DNA of 64,000 bases from Agrypnia vestita (GCA_016648135.1 JADDOH010000143.1:248001-312000); one strand, 5' to 3'. Positions 10,975 to 24,224 are shown, numbered from the stretch's first letter. Made by a program: numbers and translations. The notes: generated by a model from the letters alone, not told the origin.

Positions 10975-11115
10975 TTTTGAGCATCTCTTCCAGCTGATTT
11001 CTCCCAATATTGAATAGCCATTCAGTCAGAAATACACGGAATTATAGATGTCGTCGGGCCATCTCTTTTGCTTTGCAACATGTCCTGTCCATTGCCTTTT
11101 TTACGTCACTACATG
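10975..11115 (-). pseudogene. RTE-like LINE C-terminal fragment
   Basis: Minus-strand translation from about 11105 reads KRQWTGHVAKQKRWPDDI, matching the 'W.GHVAR......RW.DDI' signature of RTE-type ORF C-termini with an internal deletion. A stop follows. It lies about 450 bp from the RTE tail at 10.4 kb in the same orientation, so both could derive from one decayed element. Confidence 0.5.
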
Positions 11116-11384
11116 ATTTATGACATCCGCTATAACATAAAGAGAAAGTAATAATTGTTGGAAAATCATCTATTTGGTCGGGGTCTCTGCACCGCATTAA
11201 AAGTTCCAACTTCGTTGGAAAATCAAAATTATTGATGATGTTAGGTGATTAAAATGATAATATTGGAAAATGAAAAATGAGCAAATATTAAAACAACGAA
11301 TAAGGTTCATAATTTATGTGCACCTTGACATCTTTTGTTTGATATATAACTCGTCACTGGGTATCTCTGTCCTAGGCCATTGCA

Positions 11385-11490
11385 CTATATTCAGAAATAG
11401 TAATACGGGCGCTTCCAGATCTCTTCTCACATTGTTGGTCCATCTCAATATGTGCAAAGGCGTCGGCGTCCATTTAGGATCCTTGCATGA
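11385..11490 (-). pseudogene. Possible LINE C-terminal fragment
   Basis: Minus-strand frame reads LHILRWTNNVRRDLEAP, similar in form to the LINE C-terminal 'LRW.DDVR.DL.A' motif. Short and isolated; the upstream and downstream frames are degraded. Confidence 0.35.
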
Positions 11491-11842
11491 ATAGGGATCA
11501 CGAAACGTTCTGTAATTCTGCCTTGTATGTGTCGTACCCGTCTATTCTATGTAGTCTATCCTTTGTGAGTTTACTTCGCCAGGATTATTATTAATTTTCC
11601 AAAAAAATTAACATTGAAATTATTGTTAATTCACATTAATAAAATTTCCAATATTTTATTACACAATTAATTAACAAGTTATAATATCACATAAAAAAAA
11701 AGAAAATCATATTTACCTATATATTTTTTTGAAAATATTTAACTGTGCAATATTATCTTGCTTATTTATATCAATATCCTTGGTTTCATTCGAATTACAC
11801 AAAAATGTTATTTAGTTCAAATAAAACATGACACTTTTACCG

Positions 11843-12080
11843 TCTTCAGAATCTTCTGTGTATAGTTTTCTGGGATATTCTGCCGTGCCTCTCTGGCCGA
11901 CGTTTCGGATCCCATTGCAGGATCCACCGGTACGGTATTGCAAGGCAATACTTAACCTACACTTCAAGACACACTCATCACATCGGCCCTGATGATGGAC
12001 CCTGCAATGGGATCCAAAACGTTGGCCAGAGAGGTCACATATACACGGCAGAATATCCCAGAAAACTATACACACAATTT
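11843..12080. mobile_element. Group A inverted pair (hammerhead-like)
   Basis: Left arm (11852-11935, minus) and right arm (about 11985-12076, plus) are inverted copies of the group A unit. The right arm has CTGATGA (11989-11995), the hairpin GGACCC...GGGATCC and then AAAAC in place of GAAAC. The left arm keeps GTTTC but lost CTGATGA. Cores therefore point inward and neither is intact. Between them is about 50 bp of unrelated spacer. Confidence 0.65.
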
Positions 12081-13220
12081 TTTTTTTCCGAATCAACATT
12101 TACGCATATTTCAAAAAAAAAAATAAAGACACGTTTGAAAGCTTATCACGTATATAAATAAATAAATATTTGCCCAAGAACTTTCCGCCTTTCTGACATT
12201 TTCACCCAAATTTTTAAATTATTATTTTTTACTTAGGTACTTTCTTCGCGCATGTTCTATAATACTTTATTAGGACATCATAAGTAAGGTTATATGATTC
12301 GTTCTGTCATTATTGTCGGGCTTTCATCCATCTTTAATTAATGAGAAATCTCAATAACAAATGAATATCCATGAATTGTTCGTGTTTTCCAATACAGAAT
12401 GCTTGAGAGGATAGCCTTAAGAACAATTGACTGAAATTGATCGATGAGCGATACGGTTAATAATTATAACAATATTATGAAGATGAATCTGTCTCTAGAA
12501 ACGCTCCTTTGTTATACTTCTGATCGAGACAGCTCCATTAACTAATGGACGAACTTCAATTATTCAGGATTGGGTAGCTTTTAAGGATATTAATTAATAA
12601 TATTTATACAATGGTTGACAGTACGTTGATTACGTTGAAACTAAAATAAGGTTTTATCAATATGTTGCCAGGGTTTAATTAAAACATGAAAGATTAAATA
12701 TACGGAATCAAAACAAACAAAGACTCCACGCTGGTACATTTACCTGTGTATTTAATAAAATGAATGCTCAACTCAAAGCGTAAACACAAATTACATGGTC
12801 CGAGGTAAACATATTATTTCTGAAAATATATTCACGTTTGAGGCATAATATTCCTTGTGGTAATATGTCACAAAGTTGGTACTCTACAAATGTTTTCAAC
12901 AGTATTAATAATACATTTCTATAGAATTTTCTTGAAAACACAAAAATTAAAAATATTTAATTCGTTAAAATTGTGTGCGTATTTAATTCCATGTGAAATA
13001 TTTTTTTTAATAATCATATTATTTTTTATTAAATAATCGTATTTAATAAAAAAGTATAGAATTGAATGAAATATTGAAAGTTAAATGGAGTATTATTATA
13101 TAAATGACCACATTCTTATTGTGAAGTTGCAATTTCAGAACAAAGTTCTGTGAATTTTTAAAACGGAATTTATTAATCAATTAGAAAAGACATACAACAA
13201 AATCAAATCAACGAAAAAAT
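12081..13220. other. AT-rich DNA, nothing recognised
   Basis: No repeat, RNA or gene-like signal that I can support. Confidence 0.5.
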
Positions 13221-13223
13221 ATT

Positions 13224-13302
13224 TGGCTGCTATCGGGGTTCGAACCACGGATCTCCTATCTATCCGGAAAAGGTGCGTTAATCAATTATGCTACGGCGGC
13301 CT
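13224..13302 (-). repeat. tRNA-like SINE head, type 2 copy 1
   Basis: The minus strand carries GCCGTAGCATAATTGATTAA (A-box-like) and GGTTCGAACC (B box, 13246-13237), spaced as in a tRNA. The cloverleaf is incomplete (poor T-stem pairing), so I read it as a tRNA-derived SINE or tRNA pseudogene rather than a functional tRNA. Resembles the copy at 38.42-38.49 kb (shared GCATAATT-AT-AAC). Confidence 0.5.
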
Positions 13303-15108
13303 CGTACATTTCCGTCAATATGTCAACCTTACATTTAAGTTTCTTATTATTTATTGATTCATACATATTATCCATTTTTAGCAATCTACTTTTGGTAATT
13401 CGTTTTAATTTTGGAAATATTTGATACAACAGAAAAGAAAAAAGTAAACAAAAACATTGGATATATGCCGTAATTTATTTGGAGTATATTAAAAACGTTC
13501 TAATTATATTTCAGACAGAGATGTCTTATAAATATCAGTTATAAATAAAGTTTTTAGTACACATCATGGCCTTTGAGACATTCAGCGGTGATTTTAATGA
13601 TATTTTTTATTCACAATTAATATAAAGATATTTTTTATGAAAATTTATAAATTTACAATTAAAATATCCGGTTAATTATTGGTATTCCTGTGTCTATTTT
13701 TAAAATAACCTCACTTTACAAAATCAAGAAAACGCATATTGATAATAAGTACTGTTCAGACAACGCGATATGAAAAATAGCGCTTCTTTGATGATGTCCT
13801 GGAAATGAGTTCAGTTACCATATAACTCGATTTCTGATTGAACGTTTCACCGTAACACACCCTCATATTCCACACATCAGCAAAACTGTCGTGAAAATGT
13901 TAAAGGCTTATTCATAGATAAGCTTATACCTAATTTACTCCTTAATATTTTTGACGTGTTGTTAAGATTTATTAATATTAGACAGTCATTTAATTTTACA
14001 AGCAAAACGGTTGCTTATTTATTTATTGTGTATATTAATGCAATGCAGTACACGAGTAAAAGCTTTTTAGATTTCAACGAATAAGTTATAAAATTTTGTA
14101 CCAATACAAGCACCATACAATGTCAAAAAACAATAATGTTTAATTGAAATGTGTATGAATTATAATAAATTATCTTCCTCGCCATAAGCTTTTTTACTAA
14201 TGTGCAATAGTTTGCAGAGTTAATGACTCCGAGGCTGAAGTGGTCGATTTTTTATTTCCTTAAACAAATGACGCCAAGAACGTATTCGCCGTATTTTTTG
14301 GAAAAAATCTGAATAAACATCTGAAAAATGTTTGAACTGAAATGTGATAAATTGAGTAATGTTTGCCTAGCGATTAATCCGCTAACGGAATCAGCAATCA
14401 GCTGTTTGAAAGTTAACTAAAGCAACCACGACTCAGTTAACTGATTTGAGGTAATTGAATCCAGCCCCTGTGTAGAGTGTTAATGACCGTCCATTAACTT
14501 TAAAATTCAGAGCAGCCGCAAACGAAAACCGCCACAAAGCAGTGTAACCCGGCAACACTAATAAAATAAAATTTGGGAGATTATTAATCGGGGTAAGGTT
14601 ATCTTAATTAGAGCTCTTTTACTCTAATCATCACATGTTTTGATATGTCGTACTAGCATAAAACCGTAATAATAGTCTAAATGTACTCTAGCATATTTTA
14701 TAACAAATATTAAGATTTAGCCCCTCTAAAAGACAACAAAAACGCGCCAACATATCTTAAGAGTTCCGTTAAAAAAAATAGTTTTCAATGAAAATAAAGT
14801 AAATACTTTTTTTTACACTGTACTTTTTATCAATTTTACTTTTATTTAGTGCTTTAAATTAAATTATGGTCATTTTTAAATTTTTCTATTAATTGTTAAA
14901 TTAAACTTCATCTGCTATTAAATTGTTTGTACCAGAAAATACAATACATATTGTACATATAATAAATGTGATTTGATTTAAAAGTAGTTTAATTAATTGA
15001 CAACTAATTTTTTCTGATATTACCTATTTATATTCTAGTAAACCTTGTGGTCAAGCCATTTTAACTAAATGTTAGTTATGTCACTATATAAACAAATATT
15101 TTTTAGTT
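13303..15108. other. AT-rich DNA, nothing recognised
   Basis: No gene-like frame, repeat family member or RNA signal that I can support. Confidence 0.5.
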
Positions 15109-15109
15109 T

Positions 15110-15165
15110 TTTTATTAGTCTACCGGGGTCGAGACGTACCTATCCGTCTCTTCGTCAGGACACCA
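15110..15165 (-). mobile_element. Hammerhead-like retroelement end, group B copy 1
   Basis: On the minus strand CTGACGA (15158-15152), an extra A, then a hairpin with stem GAGACG/CGTCTC and an 8-nt loop. The GAAAC box is mutated to GACCC (15130-15126) and followed by the GGTAGAC block. Stem II is intact although the loop differs from the 24.3 kb copy, indicating a conserved structure that later lost its catalytic core. Confidence 0.6.
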
Positions 15166-17195
15166 CAGACCACAATCATAGTTTTATATTAGAAAATAAT
15201 AATAATTTTAAATTAATAATTTAGAGTCAGAAATAAGTTGGAGGTTCATTCAAAAGTGCTATTAGATTTGCTTCAGCTGGAAAAATAATAACCAAACAAA
15301 TTATTGACCAGAGAGGCAAAACAACCTCTGAAAATTTTATTTATGAATACAAAATACGCAATATAAATAAATTATTCTCGTTTCTCAAAATAAATTTAAT
15401 TCAAAAAATCGCTTCTCTAAAAAGCTAGCTGCTTAAAATAAATATATGTAAATAAATCGATTCTCACGAAAACCTTATGAAATTGACACCACCTTTGTTT
15501 GGAGTAATGAATTTTTTGTGTCAATTTTTTACCTTTTGACAATAAATAATATTTCCATTTATGAATATTAAAATTTAGACCTTGGGTCTCGGGTATATGT
15601 ACGTAAACTCTAATTTATATAATGCGCGATTTAATGTGGGGTTAAATGTACTACCCACTTTTAACACAAATAATGACTCCTAATTTTATTAAAAAAATAT
15701 ATATTTATTGAATAATAAATTTGAATAAAATTAAAATGTAATACAAATATAAATCATATAATAGAAATACCCCACGATAAGCAATGTATATTCTATAAAG
15801 TGAACGAAGTTCATATAAAAAAACAACAAATCATTAAATTTTATTATGAAAAGAAATAATATGTACAAAAGAACCTAGTGAGTTAATATAATGGTGCGTA
15901 TCTAAATTATGTGTTAGAAGAAATAAGGAAAGAAATTATTTATGAATTATGTTTGATATTATTTACGGTTACTATATACTGTTTTATATCATTGTATTAT
16001 ATCCCACATTCCCCTCCACCCTCTCCACTCGCTGTTTAATTAAATTATTATATTCAGTGGAAAAATTATAATTGGCATAATTTTAAAACCATTATTTTAT
16101 ATTTGTTAAGATGTTGATTTGCTGTTAATTTTCCCCAAAATAAAATAAATAAATATATTATGTTATTCACCATATAACACTATTTACATCAATAGTTTGT
16201 ATATTAAGTGTAAAACTTAATATTTTCTGGGTTCTTTGTAAGATCTGTTAGACTCTCTCATCGAAAGAGGCATAATTTACAGCTGTTTCTACTATTTTAT
16301 GGTATATTGGATAATATGGTAACACAGAATGTTAGTTAATTTAGTAAAAACCACTACCAGTTACCACCATGGTAAAAGTTGTTACGGCCGTACGATATAA
16401 TATATGTGAAATTTTTGATCTAATTTGTCGCATATTTAATAGCTCAAAACGCCCGCATAAACTATACGGTGACATTTTTAAATTTATATTTATAAAATGG
16501 AAAATGGCAAATTGGAAACATTTTAATTTTTAGACTTTCTCTTCTTAAGAACGTATTCGCAGTATTGGTTATATTGAAAATTTGAATGATGTGATGTATA
16601 CTGGCAGTATGTTGCCTTGCCTGTATGAAATCGATACACGGCCATAGTTGCCTGGTACAATGCGTTACCGGCTCCATTAAAATCATGAAAATATTATTTT
16701 TACTCATGTTTTTTTTATGATATTAATGTTAGGGTTGTAAAGCATGTGTTCAGTTCTCATATTATTTTTCTCATTTTATTTTATATCCCATAATAGTCAT
16801 GTATATTGAAAAATGACAGTTTTTATCTACTCCTGTTTTATGTAGCGAGTTAAGGGCGCCTGCCGTTGGCACTAATGATTGAAAGTGAAATTAAAATCGA
16901 TTGAGATTAATTACCAATACATAAAAAACGCGCCACCATAAAGTGTCCAAACATATGCCATCATTGCATCTCTGTTAATAATATACCGATTCGGCTTCAA
17001 ATCATATTAGGAATACACATATTACAAAAAAATTCATAATGCGTGTACTTAAATTTGGGAATGTGAGTTTATTTGGTTTGATATAATATTTTAAATAATA
17101 TATAAAATATTTTAACTGATATTTTTTACCTTTATGTATTGACTCATATTTTTGTATTGTTTCAAAATTTCTTCGAACGTGTCCATTTCTATTTT
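15166..17195. other. AT-rich DNA; a group-B-like tail near 16.33 kb
   Basis: Mostly unremarkable. The segment 16320-16370 (AGAATGTTAGTTAATTTAG, AAAAACCACTACCAG) resembles the outer part of the group B element at 24.27-24.30 kb, so it may be a decayed tail. Nothing else supported. Confidence 0.4.
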
Positions 17196-17196
17196 T

Positions 17197-17710
17197 ACTC
17201 CCTTTATATTAACTCGTGGCGTCTGCTTGCTTGCCGTCAACAAAAACTTTGGATCGATTTTTGACCCTTTTTCCGCGATCTAATCGAGCTGAAACTAGGC
17301 AAGCGGACTCTTGGCGACGATCAAGAAGATCTATCAAATTTTCATTAAAAAAAATAATAATTATAGTATAATTTCGGATTTTTAGAAATTTTAATGGTTT
17401 TTTCAAATTGGAATCATTACCAAATTTTGATTACTAGCAACGGCGGCCCGATAACGTCGCGGAATATTTTCTGAATTTAAATTACTCCGTCGATATACAT
17501 AATAGTTACTTCACTACGAATTTCGAAAATCTAAATTGACTGACAAATGTTTTAAGAATTTAATCTTCAAAGCATGAAGTGTCTTATCAAAGCTTAAAAC
17601 GTCTGACATTTTAGAAATGTATGTTATATGTTTTAATTCGTCTTTAATTGTTGTTATATTTTACAACGAAAGGGAGTATAATAAAAACTTGGTTTTTACG
17701 GGTTAGTTTT
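17197..17710 (+). repeat. Repeat family R1, long copy b
   Basis: Most complete plus-strand long form. It starts ACTCCCTTTATATTAACTCG, has the conserved core (GATCGATTTTTGACCC, GACGATCAAGAAGATCT), an internal block absent from short copies (17430-17660, with CGATATACATAATAGTTACTTC), and ends AAAGGGAGTATAATAAAAACTTGG then GGGTTAG. The outermost ACTCCCTTT/AAAGGGAGT are a 9 bp inverted pair. No ORF of note. Confidence 0.75.
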
Positions 17711-18035
17711 TTACTCTTTCTTTTAGCTTGTACCATCTGCGGTTTGTTTGTGCCGGAAAAACGTTGGATCGATTTTTAATCCTTTTCCCGTGATCCAATC
17801 GAGCTGAAACTTTGCAAGCAGACTCGTGGCGACGATGAAAATGATCTAACAAATTTTCGTTCAATTTTGTTTAGTAATTATAGTATAATTTTGGATTTTT
17901 CTAAATTTTAGTGGTTTTTTCAAATTGGAATCAATACAAATGAGTAATGAGCCCGACGCACGCAGTAGGCACGAAACCTGATTCAATGAGCGAAGGAGTA
18001 TAATAAAAATTAGTTTTTTCTGGGTTAGTTTTTTT
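17711..18035 (+). repeat. Repeat family R1, short copy c, tandem to b
   Basis: Starts directly after copy b with a variant left end (ACTCTTTCTTTTAGCTTG) and ends GGAGTATAATAAAAATTAG plus GGGTTAG, so the junction sequence GGGAGTATAATAAAAACT occurs at the end of both tandem units. Short form. Confidence 0.7.
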
Positions 18036-18720
18036 AAAGATGCTTGTGTGGAAAAATAAGTAAGAATTTGGTGCCTAAATACAAATGCTTTAGATACGGT
18101 CTAAAATGATTTTATAGCTCAGTGTGATGCATTTATACCAAAACGATACACGATTTTCATTCATATAACGAATTGCTACCATTACGATGAATACAACAAA
18201 ATATTGCTTAACAAGCAAAAAGGAATAGATTAAAGATAAAAAATAAGCACAAAATGTTTATAATATGGACTAGGTACTTCAATAATTATTATTTCCGAGA
18301 GGTGTATACTTAAAAATAATTCTGCATTCAAAATATGGTTGTTTGTTTAGATATGTGTCGCAATTAATATCTCGTTATTGTAAATTTGTCGTTCCTACGT
18401 CATCAAAACAATAATTTTAAACGATAAAAAAACAGAAATGGTAAAATGATGTCGCGTTTTAATTGATGCGAATATTTTTATGATAAACATTGTTTAAAGA
18501 TTACCCATCACTAATTACGGCTTGTTTACAATAATTTTATAGGATTATTGACCATTATTAAATTATTGTTAATATAATTGCATATTTAAAATAATAAAAA
18601 CACAAATATTTACATATTTCGATAAATTAATATTTTATTGTATGTGAAATACTAGCAGGCTATTAATGTTTGGAACAAATAGATGAGTGTGTGTATTTTA
18701 GAAGTATGTTTGCCATGAGA
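18036..18720. other. AT-rich DNA, nothing recognised
   Basis: No supported feature. Confidence 0.5.
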
Positions 18721-18865
18721 TTCTGGTACCAACACTGATGCCCGTAAGTGAAACCTGGAGCTGGCAGAAGAGGAACGAAAATAGACTGAATGTGGTAGAG
18801 ATGAGATTACGTAGATGTATGTGTGATAAATCCATTAATGTTAGGAGTAAAGAACGAATACGTTT
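18720..18865 (+). pseudogene. LINE ORF2 C-terminal fragment
   Basis: Plus-strand frame from about 18726 reads VPTLMPVSETWSWQKRNEN and continues RLNVVEMRLRRCMCDKSI. This is the same domain as in the 2.5 kb and 57.1 kb fragments (NAVEMRSLRRMCGKS). About 45 codons, nearly undamaged, then lost. Confidence 0.65.
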
Positions 18866-20417
18866 ATATATCTCACCTTGAGTACGAGACCACTTCCATT
18901 CTAAGATAATGCGGTTTTAAGCTTTTTATTCTCTTCATTCAAATAGAACTCTAAGCATATTTAACATGACAGAATATCATTAATATTTTCATATTTTTAT
19001 AACAAAACTCATATAACAAAAATCACATCTCAGACGGGATAGTCTTGCATACAAATACAATAAAAATATATCAAATGCAATTTTATTACATTTCAATGTA
19101 AATCAATAATGGAAATTCACACAGAGATGATATTTTTTTAAGAAATAATATGCCACAAAAACTAATTTATTTCTTGTTTTTGGCAGCTACAGACTTTATT
19201 ATTATTATTTTATTTTGGAAACAAACAGTAGGTACAATATACTTAATAAAAAGTCACATATCAAAAAAATCTTCATTATTTAGTACGACCAGTGAAATTT
19301 TCTCGAAGCAGGTAAAACCAAGAAAAAATAATAAACCTATAAATGAAATAATTCATAATTATAAATCTCAAGAAAAATAACAAAAAATAAGGCAATTATA
19401 TAAAAAACTAAAAAAACAATTAATAAATGATTATTTCATGCTCGTACATCACTGTTAGTACGATGACTGTGTTTATTTTATGAAGCTTCGAAAATTATTT
19501 CAAATCCCATAATAGTCATGTTGGCGTTAAAGATATGCATGTAAATAAACTGTGAAATAATATGAATAAACTCAATTCAAAGTCGTCGGTAGTATTGACG
19601 ACTCTAGATTGAGTTTATTCTGAAATTTACTATGAAAAATAAATTTCGTTATAAAATTTATTAAAGATTTTTTTATGAAAATTTTACTGTTTTCAACTGG
19701 TAAATATAAAAAACTGGCTATTGATTTCGCTACTGTTATTAATTTTGATTTACGACTAATAAAAATTCAATATTGTAGAACTTAAAAATAAGTTTGTTTT
19801 TATTATATGGAGTTACTGTAAACACACGTCCAAAACAATAAATACAGAATTTTACGTATACCTTATTTTGATTAGATATTTTTTAATCCACATTGATAAG
19901 AAAAACAGAACATAATTTGTGTATTATTTCTACAAAGTACTGTTACACGAATTTAAAAAATGTAAAACAAAAATTTTACGTGACCGTTTTGACCACTTTG
20001 GCTCTACGCCACAAGTCACTAGTTAAATGCGAAAGTAAATCAAATTCCAAAAGTAGAAAAGCATGTTAGCACAGTATTAAACTGTCCCAATGAAATGTCG
20101 ATTCAGAAAAATTTTCCAAGAGGGTCGCATTTTACTTTTTGCTCGATGAAACGCCGTTACTTCGACAGCGCAGTGAGAATTTTTAAAATTTGAAACTCAA
20201 GTCATTTCTTTCGGTATATTTGGTTCATTGCCTCAACCCAAAATGTCTTTAGAATAAATTTTTGTTAATTAGTAATTTAAATGCGAATCAGGCAACGCGA
20301 ATCATGATAATATTATAATCTAGAGTATCGAAGGATTTGATTATCAAAAACTCCTCTTCTCTTTTTAATTTGTTTTAAAGGCTTTTTTGGCATTCACAAA
20401 ATCTCACTAAAAAAAAA
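18866..20417. other. AT-rich DNA with one hairpin
   Basis: Besides the hairpin at 19562-19622 nothing is supported. The 76-codon frame at 19150-19380 has a hydrophobic N-terminus but no recognisable domain and is probably chance. Confidence 0.45.
19562..19622. repeat. Imperfect hairpin
   Basis: GAATAAACTCAAT and AGTCGTC are mirrored by GACGACT and ATTGAGTTTATTC around a loop of about 9 nt. Stem of about 20 bp in two blocks. No family seen elsewhere in the window. Confidence 0.7.
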
Positions 20418-21040
20418 GTAGCCCATAAAAACCAAGTTTTTATTATACTCCCTTTCTTTGTAAAATATAAGAACAAGTAAAGATGAATTAAAACATATAA
20501 TATAACACTAAACTTACGGAAATATAATATATTTCTAAAATGTCAGATGTTTTGAGATGTCAAGATTTTGATAGATTCAATTATCATCAATATCGTACCT
20601 TATGAATTTCCAACGTCAAATGATTTAGTCAGAATCAGATTTGAGTAATGTAGAATTCTTCAAAACTAATAAGAAATCTAAAAGAAATAAAGTATTATTT
20701 GATTTTTTCCCAAATAACCCAATTTTGCTTTCATCTGTGAACCAATTGTTTTGTAAATTTTCGAATTTTAAATATTCCGTGACGTCGTTAGGCCGCTGTT
20801 GACAGTAATCAAACATTTGTATGGTTTCCAATTTTAAAAAACCATTAAAAATTTTAGAATACAAAATTATACTATAATTATTATTTTTTTAACGAAAATT
20901 TGATAGATCTTCTTGATCGTCGCCACGAGTCTGCTTGCAAAGTTTCAGCTCGATTGGATCACAAGAAAAGGGTCAAAAATCGATCCAAAGTTTTTGTTGA
21001 CGGCAAACAAGCAGACGCCACGAGTTAATATAAAGGGAGT
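20418..21040 (-). repeat. Repeat family R1, long copy d with variant interior
   Basis: Terminal parts match the family in reverse: AACCAAGTTTTTATTATAC, CTCCCTTTCTTTG and AAATGTCAGATGTTTTGAG at the left; GATCTTCTTGATCGTCGCC and CACGAGTTAATATAAAGGGA at the right. The interior 20575-20755 is unlike copies b and g and includes a frame with a weak Tc1-transposase-like motif (see separate entry). Confidence 0.7.
20625..20780 (-). pseudogene. Possible Tc1-like transposase fragment inside R1
   Basis: Minus-strand translation contains NNWFTDESKIGLFGKKSNN, similar in form to the Tc1 family motif around the second catalytic Asp ('...V.WSDESKF.LFG...'). It is only a few dozen codons, with no other transposase motif. 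It could be a captured fragment or chance resemblance. Confidence 0.25.
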
Positions 21041-22516
21041 CAAAATAATGGATTTTTTACTTAGAATTTGTGGAAAATTATTTCAGCTCAACGCTTTGCG
21101 TGTATTATAAAATATTAAGATTAAAAATAAAGTCACGGAGCAATAGAATTGGGGGACATAGTCACAATCACATTTTTTCTGCCCAATAACAATTTTTATT
21201 ATATACATAAATATGAATAGTTATTAAATACAGTGTTTATACAAAAATTAAGCGACGAAAGCTAAAACAAACAAACAAAAATATTATATTAACAACATTA
21301 GTCCAATGATGGATCTGACTCAAAAGACACTGGCAGAATAACCGTGAAAACAATAAAACACGATATTCAGTACACGTACTCTTACCGCCTGAAACGTATA
21401 TTAATATGTACAGGTATCTCACCACGTTATGCACACTTAACCATACAGTTTATTTCATGAGGAACTCAGATTTTTTTTGTATATATTTATTCTATGTTAT
21501 TTATTACAAAGAAAGAGGTAAAGGTAGTTTCTAAACTAGACTAGCCTGTTCTACAGCAACTAACTGTACTGTTATTGAAATTTAGTTAAAAATAAGTGTA
21601 TAATAAGTGTGTAATACTTATAAAATGCGCTAAATTACAAATTCACTTCACATATTGAAAAAATCAAATTATTATATATAAAATAACAAAAATAAAAAAA
21701 AAAACAAATTATAATTCACATCCCATAGAGAAAAAATAAAATCTTATTTACAGAAGGTATTTGAATTTAATGGTCACAAAAAAGTTTTGCAATTTTAAGA
21801 GAACATAATGATAGGATACTTCATTTATAATTATTTATTTTTCATTCAAACTTAAATACATTTTTATTAAACGAAATTGACTTATACACTTTAGCCTGAT
21901 AGTACGAACACATTAAAAACATAAAAAAAATTATTTACTTATGCGCTTAGGTACACCGTTCACAGATATGTCAATAATATAGCCCTGTCGTTAGCGTTCG
22001 TCTACTAACGATACTGTGAATATTGTATATAAAGAATTATATCAACTTTTCAAATAAAAATTTGATTATGATTTAAAACGAAGACATTAAAAAAATTATT
22101 GGTAATTTTGTAAGTGGATCGGATTGAGTGCTGAAATTCTTACAGTGTGTTAAATATTTTTACAAACATTGAAGGTATCATAAATCATATAAGCTAATTA
22201 ATTAACCGTCTTTCTCTAATAATAAAAACCATACTGATTCATTAATCATCGCCTCTCAGAAATTTTATCGCAAAGTACATAATTTTATTGTTATTTCGAA
22301 CTGGGTTCGAAACTGTAATGCGTGGATAAAAAAATAATGTGATAAAACATTATTTTTCAAAAAAATTTTTTTTGGAGTGCGTTTTACTATAGTGAAATAT
22401 AAATACGATTATTAGTAATAAATTGAAAAAAAATACTTAAATAAATGAAGTAATGTATTTGATATGAATGCATAATAACCCAGGTAAAAAATACAAATAT
22501 AATTATTAAAATATGG
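21041..22516. other. AT-rich DNA, nothing recognised
   Basis: No supported feature. Confidence 0.5.
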
Positions 22517-22627
22517 GTATATTTGAAATCCAATAAACCTTTAAAAACAGCCAGTATATTTGAAACCCAAAAAACCTTTAAAAACAACCAGTATATTTGA
22601 AACCCAATAAACCTTTAAAAACAGCCA
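22517..22627. repeat. 37 bp x 3 tandem repeat
   Basis: Three adjacent 37 bp units beginning GTATATTTGAAA and ending AAAAACAGCCA with a few substitutions between units. Minisatellite. Confidence 0.85.
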
Positions 22628-24224
22628 GTCCTAATCATTGTATAAAAACATATGCCACGTATCTACGATAAATAATGAACACAAGTATATTTAACCATAC
22701 ACGTAAACAATAACCAAAAAAAAATATTAATGTACTGTTTTTTGTACAATTTCTGCTTAAATTAGATAACATATATGGAGAGACTTATTTTTAATGCATT
22801 CTTCTTATTTTGAACTGACTCAATCAGAAGCATGACTGGAAATTCTTATCCGCATGTCTCTACCTTGGGTTATTCTTTAATCTTACTCCAGAATGTCTCC
22901 AGCTAGATACAAACAACCACCTATCGTCGTAATGGGTGGGTTTTTGTTTCTACTGACTTGTATCTACTGACTTTTCCAGGCCTTTTTCATCCTTAATTAT
23001 AACTTCTGTTTCATTGCTGAAGAAATTAATAAATGCAGTGGTATTTAAAATACAGAAGTACACGAATTACAAATACATGAGAAATAATTTAATCCTATAG
23101 AAGATTTGTTATATTGCTGACAATTAATTAAATTAAAATATAAAAATAAAATAAAAAAACGAGCCCACTTATATGCAAACGATTTCACCTAAACATGTTT
23201 AGAAATTTGTACCCATGCAATACACTTATTTAGTATTTAGTTTATAATTTAGTCTATTAATTATCATTTATAAATTTCTCAAGATATGTCAATCATTAGT
23301 AAAACAAAATAAAAATTGACACACTATTATAAACACTAAGAGAGAGATTTTATTCAAACATGGTTCCACAACCCTATAGAGAAATTTCCTTCTTCACAAG
23401 GACGCTTGTTTTGGCATTGTCTGCAATTGTATGAAACAAACTAGGACAACCGTACTATGACAAAACAGCTCAACTGTTACATTCAACCGAATGCAGGACG
23501 ATATCAGAGTGGTACAAAGCAGACTTTACAAGGGTTTCTTATCAGATAAACAGAAATGTTTTAATGTATTCAGAATAGTTGTTTAATTGTACTACTGTGG
23601 TATATTAAAGTATTGCGAGATTCTGTAATGGAACAAGATTAACCACTACACAAAGTCACATTATGGACCCCTGCGTTGGTGGTATGAAGATTGTTTTTAT
23701 TTGTTTATTTGTTGATTTATTTTATTGTTTATTTTAAAATTGTTTTAATAAAAGTTACTAATAACTGCCACATTAGGTAATACCTATTCTGTGGCAGTTA
23801 TTCTCATTTGCTTGTTATGTAATAGTAACAAATAACATTAGTAAAGAAGTTTAAACGTAAAGAAAGCAGAAAGAATTTAGTAATATATACAATCATAAGA
23901 ATACATAAATCTAAAATAAAATATACATATAAAATTAAGATAAAAATTTAAGTATATACAAAAACAAATACAAAAGATAAGATACGAAAAAAATAAAAAA
24001 TTCAAGTAGATACAAAAATAAGTAGTATATTACAGTATACTTGAAATTATATAAAGCAGATTTGCCTATTTGGAGGTCAAGGGCGGAATACTTCTCCAGC
24101 ATACCTTCTACCTGATATTTTTATAAAATTAGTGATACGGTGTTTAAAAAGTTTTTGTATGATAATTTCTTTAGTTTCATTTGGTAACTTGTTAAAAACA
24201 AGCCAGACAGTGAAATTAAATTGT
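22628..24224. other. AT-rich DNA with one cruciform
   Basis: Besides the hairpin at 23760-23802 nothing is supported. Confidence 0.5.
23760..23802. repeat. Perfect 13 bp inverted repeat
   Basis: AATAACTGCCACA (23760-23772) is exactly mirrored by TGTGGCAGTTATT (23790-23802). The 17 bp between contains its own small palindrome (AGGTA-A-TACCT). Could be a tiny foldback element or hairpin; not seen elsewhere here. Confidence 0.75.

Noticed and set aside
13224..13302. Functional tRNA gene
   Set aside because: A and B boxes are present but T-stem and acceptor pairing are poor; better explained as SINE head or pseudogene.
22517..22627. CRISPR-like array (37 bp repeats)
   Set aside because: Units are directly adjacent without spacers and the context is eukaryotic; an ordinary minisatellite.
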